NCBI GenBank assembly: GCA_041838515.1
Contig: JBGYPP010000012.1
Span: forward strand, 1-6,142
Origin: JBGYPP01 sp041838515
GTDB taxonomy: Bacteria > Bacillota > Clostridia > Lachnospirales > Lachnospiraceae
DNA: 6,142 bases
Direction: 5' to 3'
Shown here: one piece after another, positions 1 through 5,590 of the stretch
Numbering within the stretch: position 1 is the first letter of the stretch
Layout: each line of letters starts with the position of its first letter
Notes under the pieces: generated by a model
Seen by the model: the letters and a program-made list of their open reading frames with translations, nothing else
Told to the model about the DNA's origin: nothing
Database searches by the model: none
Program-made: the position numbers and the translations under genes

Positions 1-1
1 C

Positions 2-103
2 AAAGTGGATGCCACCTGCAAAGTACAGAACGGCATCCACCTGTTGAGCCTCGATCATAAATCAATGTGTCCAGGGAACTGGGTACATATCAAACTTAGT
101 TAG
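2..103 (+). other. Open reading frame tail, unidentified, possibly the 3' end of a gene lying to the left
   Basis: The frame starting at base 2 stays open from the window edge to a TAG at 101-103 and would encode 33 residues ending in NWVHIKLS. The other two + frames close at 45-47 and 58-60. I do not recognise the peptide. It could be the C-terminus of a transposase, because an IS-end-like sequence overlaps its stop, but 33 open codons also occur by chance. No start, ribosome binding site or domain can be seen, so this is a possibility and not a gene call. Confidence 0.2.
5..40. repeat. 9-bp perfect inverted repeat with 18-base spacer
   Basis: GTGGATGCC at 5-13 is exactly complementary to GGCATCCAC at 32-40, so the RNA could form a nine-pair stem around an 18-base loop. 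A short direct repeat, CCACCTG, also occurs at 12-18 and 37-43. No T-run follows, so it is not an intrinsic terminator. It might be a subterminal structure of a mobile element or an operator, but nothing in the window decides this. Confidence 0.5.
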
Positions 104-114
104 TGCGACAGCCC
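91..114. mobile_element. Possible right end of an insertion sequence (terminal inverted repeat-like)
   Basis: The stretch ending GTGCGACAGCCCC at 102-114 reads on the minus strand as GGGGCTGTCGCAC. This resembles the GGGG-CTGT type tips found on some transposase-carrying elements of Firmicutes. An open frame stops at 103, just inside the tip, as is usual for a transposase gene close to its right end. The matching left end and any target duplication would lie outside the window, so family and identity cannot be assigned. AT-rich DNA of different composition follows. This is an inference from resemblance only. Confidence 0.3.
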
Positions 115-161
115 CTTTTTTATGAAATTTCGTCCATATCCATTTGTTTGTCCGTGCTTTC

Positions 162-190
162 TTGTCAGTCGGCAGGAAAAATGCTATACT
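162..190 (+). promoter_or_regulatory. Strong sigma-A promoter with extended -10 for trmK and the nucleoside kinase
   Basis: A -35 box TTGTCA (162-167) and a -10 box TATACT (185-190) are separated by exactly 17 bases. A TGC at 182-184 makes the -10 an extended one. Transcription should begin near 197, giving a leader of about 35 bases before trmK. The match to the housekeeping consensus is among the best in the window. No operator can be seen around it. Confidence 0.8.
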
Positions 191-231
191 GAAAAAAACT
201 GTCGATTTTGGCAGTATTGCGGGGTAAAAAT

Positions 232-1137
232 ATGGCAATGTGGTCCGAGCGGCTGGAGATGCTGGCTTCTTTAGCTGTAGAGAGCCGGGTGTTGGCTGAT
301 GTGGGATGCGACCATGGCTTTTTTGCCCTGGAGATGTTAAGGCGGGGGATATGCTCCCGCGCCATAGCCATGGAGGTGGCCCGGGGGCCTTTGGAGGCGG
401 CCAGGCGGCATTTGGTCAAGGCGGGTCTGGGGGAGAGGGTGGAGTTTCGCCTCTCGGACGGATTGGAAGCCTTGAGGACGGGAGAGGCGGACTTGCTGTG
501 TCTGGCCGGTATGGGCGGCGACCTGATGGGGCGGATACTGGAGATGTATCCGGCCAGGACACGCTCCTTTGGCCGGCTGCTGTGCCAGCCCCAATCCCAT
601 TTGCCGGCCTTTCGCCTGTTTGCTCTGTGTAATGGGTTGCGTATAGAGCAGGAGGCCATGGTCTGGGAGGGGGGCAAGCCTTATACTGCCCTGGCGCTGG
701 AGCCGTCAGAGGCCGGGGTGGCCCCGGAGGCTCTGTGGCCCGTAGGCCTGCCGGATGTGGCAGATCCGCAGGCAAAGATAAGCCTGGAGGGAAATCCGCC
801 CTGGGAAGAGGCAGATGCCCGGGGGGCGGGGAAGACTCCGGAGGAGGTCGGCATGTATGCCATGGCCCGGGCCAAGTCGGATTTTGCGGCGCTGGAGCTG
901 CAAAGCCCGGAGGGGAAGCAGGCCCTGTTTCGCATACGCCTGCGTTTTGGCCCGATGCTGCTGGAGCAGTCCCATCCCGCGCTGGAGCGGTGGCTGCAAA
1001 GGGAGCTTGAGGCGGCAGCCCGTCTGGAGGCGCATCTGCTTGAGGCCGGCGGGGAGGGCTGTGGCGAGGCCCTGTTGCGCAACAGGGAGATGCAATCGGA
1101 TATACGCAGGGCCTTGGAGGTGTATTTTGGCTGTTGA
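232..1137 (+). CDS. trmK: tRNA (adenine(22)-N(1))-methyltransferase TrmK, with an extra internal segment
   Basis: This is a predicted cytoplasmic S-adenosylmethionine-dependent enzyme that methylates N1 of adenine 22 in the tRNA D-loop region. The 301-residue protein opens with the Rossmann SAM-binding motif LADVGCDHGF (residues 21-30). AIAMEVARGP (44-53), the acidic LSDGLEAL (74-81) and the family signature LAGMGG (91-96) follow. RLLCQPQSH (115-123) and EGGKPYTALALEP (146-158) are also typical, as is the C-terminal RFGPMLL (238-244) leading to a charged helix. TrmK proteins are usually about 230-240 residues. Here about 60 extra residues, rich in Gly, Ala, Glu and Pro, separate residues 158 and 238. 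ATG 232 is chosen because GGGG at 221-224 lies seven bases upstream; the frame also has a TTG at 208 and an ATG at 238. It is the first gene of an operon, 19 bases before the kinase. In many Firmicutes trmK sits beside rpoD or a nif3-like gene; neither is seen here. Confidence 0.9.
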   Translation: MAMWSERLEMLASLAVESRVLADVGCDHGFFALEMLRRGICSRAIAMEVARGPLEAARRHLVKAGLGERVEFRLSDGLEALRTGEADLLCLAGMGGDLMGRILEMYPARTRSFGRLLCQPQSHLPAFRLFALCNGLRIEQEAMVWEGGKPYTALALEPSEAGVAPEALWPVGLPDVADPQAKISLEGNPPWEEADARGAGKTPEEVGMYAMARAKSDFAALELQSPEGKQALFRIRLRFGPMLLEQSHPALERWLQRELEAAARLEAHLLEAGGEGCGEALLRNREMQSDIRRALEVYFGC

Positions 1138-1143
1138 GGAACG

Positions 1144-1149
1144 AGGGAG
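1144..1149 (+). promoter_or_regulatory. Ribosome binding site that fixes the kinase start
   Basis: AGGGAG lies seven bases before ATG 1157. The same frame is open far upstream, inside trmK, with an ATG at 815. This site, together with the onset of recognisable TGS-like sequence, shows that 1157 is the real start. Confidence 0.7.
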
Positions 1150-1156
1150 AGATCCT

Positions 1157-2809
1157 ATGCTGCAATGCGTGGTAATGGGTAAGGAGAGGGCATATCCCAA
1201 GGGCATACGCTTTGGGGAGATGGCGGAGGGTCTGGAGCGGGAGTTGGGAGAGAGGCCGCTTTTGGCCGCCTACAATGGCCGCATACGGGAGTTGTTTAAG
1301 AGGCTGCCCGGTGAGGGTCGTGTGGATTTTCTCACCCTGCGGGATGACATAGGGTACAAAACTTACGTTCGAGGCGCCACCATGCTCTGCCTAAAGGCGC
1401 TGGCGGATGTGCTGGGGGAGGAGGAGGCCAGGGAGGCCAAGGTGCAGTTCGCCATACGGAACGGTCTGTTTATTCAGCCCGGTCAGGGAGAATTTGCGCC
1501 GGAGGCCGTGGCCGGCATAGAGGCACGGATGCGGCAGATCGCCTCCAGGGAGGAACCTTTTTGCAAGCGTACTTACGCCTTATCTGAGGCCATGGAATTA
1601 TTTGGCCAAAAGGGTATGGAGGACAAGCTGCGGCTGTTCCGCTATAGGCGCAGCTCCTCTCTCAATATTTACCAGATGGGGGAGTATGTGGATTATTACT
1701 ACGGATATATGCCTCCCCATGCCGGATTTATAGACCGATTTTCCCTGTCGCCCTACCAGGGGGGCATGATGCTCTGCCTGCCCTCCCAGTCAGACCCATC
1801 CAAGCTCCAGCCCTTTCAGGACAGCCCAAAGCTGTACCAGGTGCTGGCCGAGGCGGATCAATGGGCCAAGAGGCAGGGCATCAGCACAGTGGGCGAGCTA
1901 AATGACTGCATATGCTCCGGGGCCTTGGAGGATATGATTTTGATACAGGAGGCGGATCAGGAAAGGCGTATAGGCCGCATAGCGGAGCAGATTGCCTCCC
2001 GGGGGGATGTGCGCTTTGTGATGATCGCAGGCCCCAGCTCCTCGGGAAAGACCACCCTATCCCACCGCCTGTCCATACACCTGCGCACGCTGGGGCTGAG
2101 GCCCCATCCTATAGCCCTGGACGATTACTTTGTGGACAGGGAGTTTACCCCCCGCCAGCCCAATGGGGATTATGATTTTGAATGCCTGGAGGCCCTGGAT
2201 GTGGAGGGTTTCAACAGGGATATGCAAAAGCTGCTGGCCGGGGAGGAGGTGGAGCTGCCCAGGTTCAATTTCCTGTCAGGCAAGAGGGAGCGCAGCGGCC
2301 GGTTTTTGCGGCTGGGCGAGCAGGATATGCTGGTGGTGGAGGGCATACACGGCCTCAATCCCCGCATGGCCTATTCCCTGCCCCAGAAGAGCCAGTTCAA
2401 GGTGTATATCAGCGCGCTGACCAGCCTGAATATAGACAGCCATAACCGCATCCCTACCACCGACGGGCGGCTGCTGCGGCGGCTGGTGCGGGATGCCAGA
2501 ACCAGAGGGGCTGACGCCCGCCGCACATTGGGTATGTGGAAGGATGTGCGCCGGGGGGAGGAGAAGTATATCTTTCCCTTTCAAGAGGAGGCGGATGCCG
2601 TGTTCAATTCCGCGCTGGTCTATGAGCTGGCCGTGTTGAAGCCCTTTGCCGAGCCTCTGCTCTTTTCTATAGGAGAGGGGGAGCCCTCCTATTATGAGGC
2701 CAAGCGGCTGCTCAAATTCTTGGATTACTTCCTCTCCATGGACAGCCAGAAAATACCCTTGCATTCCATTTGCCGGGAATTTGTGGGGGGAAGCTGCTTC
2801 CAGGTGTGA
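1157..2809 (+). CDS. TGS-domain nucleoside kinase (uridine kinase / phosphoribulokinase family)
   Basis: The 550-residue protein is a predicted cytoplasmic P-loop kinase that transfers phosphate from ATP to a nucleoside, most likely uridine or cytidine, for salvage. Residues 1-60 form a TGS-like domain. Residues about 65-205 resemble the second additional domain of threonyl-tRNA synthetase; the histidine usual in a motif of the EHS-GLY type is absent, with AIRNGLF at 99-105 in its place. The kinase domain covers about 285-490. It has the Walker A loop GPSSSGKT (292-299), LDDYFVDRE (321-329), ELPRFNF (366-372), VVEGIHGLN (393-401), NIDSHNRIPTTD (425-436) and RRGEEKYIFPFQEEAD (465-480). The C-terminus EFVGGSCF (541-548) is typical of this clostridial kinase type, and the length is normal. 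The gene follows trmK by 19 bases and probably shares its promoter. The exact substrate is inferred from the family, and some relatives are simply annotated as uridine kinase. Confidence 0.88.
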   Translation: MLQCVVMGKERAYPKGIRFGEMAEGLERELGERPLLAAYNGRIRELFKRLPGEGRVDFLTLRDDIGYKTYVRGATMLCLKALADVLGEEEAREAKVQFAIRNGLFIQPGQGEFAPEAVAGIEARMRQIASREEPFCKRTYALSEAMELFGQKGMEDKLRLFRYRRSSSLNIYQMGEYVDYYYGYMPPHAGFIDRFSLSPYQGGMMLCLPSQSDPSKLQPFQDSPKLYQVLAEADQWAKRQGISTVGELNDCICSGALEDMILIQEADQERRIGRIAEQIASRGDVRFVMIAGPSSSGKTTLSHRLSIHLRTLGLRPHPIALDDYFVDREFTPRQPNGDYDFECLEALDVEGFNRDMQKLLAGEEVELPRFNFLSGKRERSGRFLRLGEQDMLVVEGIHGLNPRMAYSLPQKSQFKVYISALTSLNIDSHNRIPTTDGRLLRRLVRDARTRGADARRTLGMWKDVRRGEEKYIFPFQEEADAVFNSALVYELAVLKPFAEPLLFSIGEGEPSYYEAKRLLKFLDYFLSMDSQKIPLHSICREFVGGSCFQV

Positions 2810-2846
2810 ACAGGGGATGCAGGGGTTTGGCGGAGTCGCCCTTAGG

Positions 2847-2874
2847 TTGTGGGGAAACCCAGAAATGATATATT
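2847..2874 (+). promoter_or_regulatory. Candidate promoter for the EAL-domain gene
   Basis: TTGTGG (2847-2852) and TATATT (2869-2874) are 16 bases apart, and a TGA at 2866-2868 gives an extended -10. The AT-rich patch stands out in a GC-rich gap. The -35 box matches the consensus at only four of six bases, so the promoter would rely on the extended -10. Transcription would start near 2881 and leave a leader of about 150 bases. Confidence 0.45.
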
Positions 2875-2986
2875 ATTAACAAAAACATGGCAGACCCAGG
2901 GAGGGCAGGGCTTGTCCGCCAGGGGTTTTTGCAAGCGGCATCATAGGGAAATTTGGACAGAAGATATAAAGGGTTTTGGGTATCCT

Positions 2987-3008
2987 CTCCGGAATGGGGG
3001 TTCCGGGG
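2987..3008 (+). promoter_or_regulatory. Leader hairpin upstream of the EAL-domain gene
   Basis: CCGGAA (2989-2994) pairs with TTCCGG (3001-3006) around a TGGGGG loop. The stem extends to eight pairs, one of them G-U, from 2987 to 3008. It ends about eight bases before the purine-rich ribosome binding region AAGGGAG (3015-3021). It could shape access to that site, but no alternative pairing that would make a switch is obvious. There is no T-run, so it is not a terminator. Confidence 0.4.
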
Positions 3009-3032
3009 CGGGAAAAGGGAGTGTAGGAATCT

Positions 3033-4979
3033 ATGTTAATAAACCATTACAATATCTGTGCGGCGCTGGTCTATACCCTGGCTCTTGCGGCCATATTGAT
3101 GCGCGCCAGGCACAAGGGCTTTGGCATCAGCGTGTTTCTGGCTTTGACAGTGTCATCCCTGGCGGCCACTCTTATGGATATTTCGGCGGTTCAGATCTTT
3201 AACCGGCCGCCCATCTACGGCTCCGTCCGCACATGGGCGGAACTGGCCACCTATGCATACTTCCTTTTGCGCAATGTAGGCGGCTTGTTATATCTGATTT
3301 TTATACTGAGCTGGACCAGGCTGTGGGGGAGTATGCCTCTGTGGATGAAGAGGGTATTGTGGATACCCTATGGGGTTTGCCTTCTGATGTTGGCGTCCAA
3401 TCCATGGACCAAGCTGCTCTTTGTCATTACTGAGTACGGCTACGCACGGGGCAATGGCATACTATGGCTGCACCTGCTGACCATACTCTATAGTTTGATC
3501 AGCCTGAGTGTGCTGCTGCGCTCTAGGAATATGGTGCGGGTGGATAAGTGGCTGCCCCTGATATCCATTTATGTATTCAACTTTTCCGCCGTAGTCATAC
3601 AATATTTTTTCCCCATGTATCTGGTGGAAATGTTTGCCACCTCCATCAGCATATTGCTGATTACGTTGGTGGCCATACGGCCCGAGGAAACCATGGATCT
3701 GGAAGTGGGCATGCCCAATTACCAGGGATATAAGGAGGAGCTGAGAAAATTGTTGATCATCAGCCGATCCTGCAAAATATTGATGATACAATTGCGCAAT
3801 GCGGAGAAAGTCAAGGCCTTTTTTGGAGAGGAGAGGTACAACCAATCCCTGCGCCGCATATGCCATGATCTGGAGCTGCTCTTCCAAAAGGCCCAGGTGG
3901 GGCATGAGCTCTTCTTTGAGCGGCCCAGTATGCTCTATGTGGTGATGACGGAGTTTTCCAATGAGGATGGCCGTATGGAGAGGCATTTTTATCCCGCCAT
4001 CCGGGGCATACTGCGCAAGGTGGAGGACATGGGGGTAAAATTCCAGCCCAAGCTCTGTCTGCTGGATGTGCCGGGGGATCTGTCGGAATACCAGGAGATA
4101 CTGAATTTTAGCCATATTTTCCCCAGGATCATGGATCCCAAGCAGGCTTATACCGATGCCAAACACCTGGTGCTGAGGCAAAATTTCCAGATAGAAAACC
4201 ATATAGAGGAAATCCTGCAAAGAGCCATCAAGGGCAATAACTTTGAGATGTATTACCAGCCCATCTACGGCACCAAGGAGAAGCGCTTTGTGTCCGCTGA
4301 GGCGCTGATACGCCTTAAAGACGAGCGATTTGGCTTTGTGCCTCCCGGCGTGTTCATACCGGCCGCAGAACAGAGGGGGCTGATGAATATCATAGGGGAT
4401 TTTGTCCTGGAGAGCGTCTACCGCTTTGTGTCGGAGCAGGATTTTGCAGCGTTGGGCTTGAAGTATGTGGAGTTGAACCTCTCCGTGGAGCAGTGCCTGT
4501 CCAAGAGCCTGCCACTCAAGCTGGAGCGGCTGCGGAAGAAGTATAATATAGACATATCCAAGATCAATTTTGAGATCACGGAAACCACCTATGACAACGT
4601 GGCCGAGGCCATGGAGAGCAATCTGCGGGAGCTCTCCCAGATGGGGTACTGCTTTTCCATGGATGATTACGGCACCGGCTATTCCAATATACAGCGCATA
4701 TTCAAGTTGCCGCTGAAAATCGTCAAGATAGACAAGAGCCTGGTGGATTCCATGGACAGTCCCGGGGGCGTGACGGTGATGAAGAGCACCATAGGCATGA
4801 TGAAGGAGCTGAATCTGGATCTGGTGGTGGAGGGCGTGGAAACCGCCGAGGTCATGCGGCAGCTGGAGCAAAAGGGCTGCGATTTCATCCAGGGGTATTA
4901 TTTCTCCAAGCCCTTGCCGGAAAAGGAATTTATAGAATTTTTGCAGAACAATCTGAAAAAATCCCAAGCAGAGGCATAG
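3033..4979 (+). CDS. Membrane EAL-domain protein with degenerate GGDEF domain, predicted cyclic-di-GMP phosphodiesterase
   Basis: The 648-residue protein probably hydrolyses cyclic-di-GMP at the inner face of the membrane. Residues 1-216 contain about seven hydrophobic segments (near 8-24, 32-50, 70-94, 105-122, 142-162, 173-193 and 198-216), likely a 7TM sensor. Residues about 225-378 follow the pattern of a GGDEF domain (GMPNYQGY at 226-233, then KILMIQLRNAEKVKAFFG at 248-265). However, the site of the GGDEF signature reads ERPSMLYVV (296-304), and the usual metal-binding aspartates are missing, so no cyclase activity is expected. Residues about 394-640 are an EAL domain with a full active-site set: EAL at 423-425, N482, E514, D544-D545 in DDYGTGYSN, K565, E600, E603 and Q620. 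ATG 3033 follows AAGGGAG at 3015-3021, with a closer TAGGAA at 3025-3030. The gene stands between the kinase operon and rpsO with no obvious functional link to either. The sensed signal is unknown. Confidence 0.88.
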   Translation: MLINHYNICAALVYTLALAAILMRARHKGFGISVFLALTVSSLAATLMDISAVQIFNRPPIYGSVRTWAELATYAYFLLRNVGGLLYLIFILSWTRLWGSMPLWMKRVLWIPYGVCLLMLASNPWTKLLFVITEYGYARGNGILWLHLLTILYSLISLSVLLRSRNMVRVDKWLPLISIYVFNFSAVVIQYFFPMYLVEMFATSISILLITLVAIRPEETMDLEVGMPNYQGYKEELRKLLIISRSCKILMIQLRNAEKVKAFFGEERYNQSLRRICHDLELLFQKAQVGHELFFERPSMLYVVMTEFSNEDGRMERHFYPAIRGILRKVEDMGVKFQPKLCLLDVPGDLSEYQEILNFSHIFPRIMDPKQAYTDAKHLVLRQNFQIENHIEEILQRAIKGNNFEMYYQPIYGTKEKRFVSAEALIRLKDERFGFVPPGVFIPAAEQRGLMNIIGDFVLESVYRFVSEQDFAALGLKYVELNLSVEQCLSKSLPLKLERLRKKYNIDISKINFEITETTYDNVAEAMESNLRELSQMGYCFSMDDYGTGYSNIQRIFKLPLKIVKIDKSLVDSMDSPGGVTVMKSTIGMMKELNLDLVVEGVETAEVMRQLEQKGCDFIQGYYFSKPLPEKEFIEFLQNNLKKSQAEA

Positions 4980-5120
4980 AGGCCGTTCTTTGTCGCCTGG
5001 CTGGAGATAGGCTGCGCCCGGATAGCTGCCCGGCTCTGATAAATGGGTCGAGTTTCCCCAAGTGGTCAGGTTTCCGCAGGAGAGTCTGGCGCCTTTTCCT
5101 GGGGGTATGCAAAATCCCCC
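4980..5120. other. Intergenic region after the EAL gene, no gene found
   Basis: No supported gene lies here. The first part contains repeated short GC-rich words, such as GCTGC followed by CCCGG near 5012-5034, without a convincing long stem. The only clear structure is the G5/C5 hairpin at its right edge, described separately. The frames that cross this stretch have no recognisable products. Confidence 0.55.
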
Positions 5121-5123
5121 TTT
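5101..5123 (+). terminator. Weak terminator-like hairpin between the EAL gene and rpsO
   Basis: GGGGG (5101-5105) pairs with CCCCC (5116-5120) around a 10-base loop, followed by only three T bases. The five G-C pairs could end transcription from the EAL gene, but the short T-run makes it a poor intrinsic terminator. Its T-run is also the start of the rpsO -35 box, so the two signals are packed edge to edge. Confidence 0.4.
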
Positions 5124-5149
5124 ACAAGAAATGGAACTTGTGTTAAACT
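5121..5149 (+). promoter_or_regulatory. Promoter of rpsO (and probably pnp) with extended -10
   Basis: TTTACA (5121-5126) and TAAACT (5144-5149) are exactly 17 bases apart, and TGT at 5141-5143 gives an extended -10. Transcription should start near 5156, leaving a leader of about 84 bases. This is a strong housekeeping-type promoter, as expected for a ribosomal protein gene. Confidence 0.75.
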
Positions 5150-5155
5150 AATCAA

Positions 5156-5239
5156 GTATTTGTGTGCCTATTGCTCGGCCCATGGCAGCTCCGCCCTGGC
5201 GCTGGGGGTATGGCGGATTCATATTTAGGAGGAAAGCAG
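5156..5239 (+). promoter_or_regulatory. Structured rpsO leader, candidate S15 autoregulatory region
   Basis: The leader can form CCGCC (5191-5195) with GGCGG (5212-5216), or alternatively CAGC (5186-5189) with GCTG (5201-5204). The first stem ends about ten bases before the AGGAGG ribosome binding site. S15 is known to repress its own mRNA through leader structures in several bacterial groups, and these structures differ between groups. I see a foldable leader of suitable size but cannot match it to a described S15 motif, so the role is inferred. Confidence 0.35.
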
Positions 5240-5506
5240 ATGATTACCAAAGAGAAAAAGACGGCTATTATGACTGAGTATGCCAGGTCTGAGGGCGACA
5301 CCGGTTCTCCGGAGGTGCAGGTGGCTGTGCTGACCGCCCGCATAGGCGAGCTGACCGAGCATCTCAAGAACAACCACAAGGACCATCATTCCCGCAGGGG
5401 CTTGTTGAAGCTGGTAGGCCGCAGGCGTTCCTTGCTGGAGTACTTGAAGAGGAAAGACATAGGCCGTTACCGTGAGCTGATCAGCCGGTTGGGCCTTCGC
5501 AAGTAG
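5240..5506 (+). CDS. rpsO: 30S ribosomal protein S15
   Basis: This 88-residue protein binds the central domain of 16S rRNA early in small-subunit assembly. The length is normal for the family. The signature TGSPEVQVAVLTARI (21-35) is present. So is the rRNA-binding block NNHKDHHSRRGLLKLVGRRR (44-63), with conserved H41, D48 and S51 in place. The C-terminus YRELISRLGLRK (77-88) is typical. The start is fixed by a perfect AGGAGG at 5227-5232, seven bases before the ATG; the frame is open further upstream only by chance. It has its own strong promoter, a structured leader and a terminator 14 bases after the stop. The order rpsO then pnp is conserved widely in bacteria. Confidence 0.97.
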   Translation: MITKEKKTAIMTEYARSEGDTGSPEVQVAVLTARIGELTEHLKNNHKDHHSRRGLLKLVGRRRSLLEYLKRKDIGRYRELISRLGLRK

Positions 5507-5520
5507 CACAGGGAATAAGC

Positions 5521-5556
5521 AAAGGCGGAGGAAGCAGATGGCTTCCCCGCCTTTTT
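5521..5556 (+). terminator. Strong intrinsic terminator between rpsO and pnp
   Basis: AAAGGCGG (5521-5528) pairs with CCGCCTTT (5547-5554), and GGAAGC (5530-5535) pairs with GCTTCC (5541-5546). Together they make a 14-pair stem with a single bulged A at 5529 and a five-base loop. Five T bases follow at 5552-5556, and a second T5 lies at 5561-5565. This should stop much of the rpsO transcription. Confidence 0.88.
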
Positions 5557-5590
5557 GGGCTTTTTGCCAAGAGGGAGCAAAGGAGTAGAG

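Larger units (their letters stand above)
2810..3032. other. Intergenic region: candidate promoter, long leader and hairpin, no gene
   Basis: These 223 bases hold no convincing coding frame; an open + frame across 2849-3202 has no homology that I recognise. GGGTTT at 2823-2828 can pair with AAACCC at 2855-2860 around a small GGCG/CGCC hairpin (2829-2840), but no T-run follows. I therefore see no intrinsic terminator for the kinase operon, and transcription may run on into the next gene. The rest is a leader of about 150 bases in which I could not recognise a known riboswitch, including cyclic-di-GMP types. Confidence 0.6.

Noticed and set aside
198..215. Small hairpin at the trmK transcript start
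   Set aside because: The stem has only six pairs including one G-U, which is too weak to call a regulatory element.
784..801. NPPW sequence in TrmK, as a possible amino-methyltransferase NPPY-type catalytic motif
   Set aside because: It lies inside the extra segment, away from the Rossmann core where such a motif would sit, and TrmK proteins do not use that motif. It is probably chance.
815..1156. An N-terminal extension of the kinase starting at 815 inside trmK
   Set aside because: The extension is an out-of-frame reading of trmK, rich in Arg, Cys and Trp. The ribosome binding site and the TGS-like sequence both point to the start at 1157.
416..1165. A 249-codon minus-strand open frame opposite trmK
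   Set aside because: It is extremely rich in proline and alanine, as expected from the complement of GC-rich coding DNA, and lies opposite a clear TrmK.
2823..2860. Terminator after the kinase operon
   Set aside because: The GGGTTT/AAACCC pairing encloses a long loop and is not followed by a T-run.
2965..2970. TATAAA as a second promoter for the EAL gene
   Set aside because: No acceptable -35 box lies 16-18 bases upstream.
2849..3202. A 117-codon frame spanning the gap before the EAL gene
   Set aside because: It overlaps the start of the EAL gene in another frame, has no good ribosome binding site and resembles nothing that I know.
3462..4967. A 501-codon open frame on the minus strand, opposite the EAL gene
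   Set aside because: It is the antisense shadow of a well-supported EAL protein, with no recognisable domain and a low-complexity composition rich in His, Gln and Leu.
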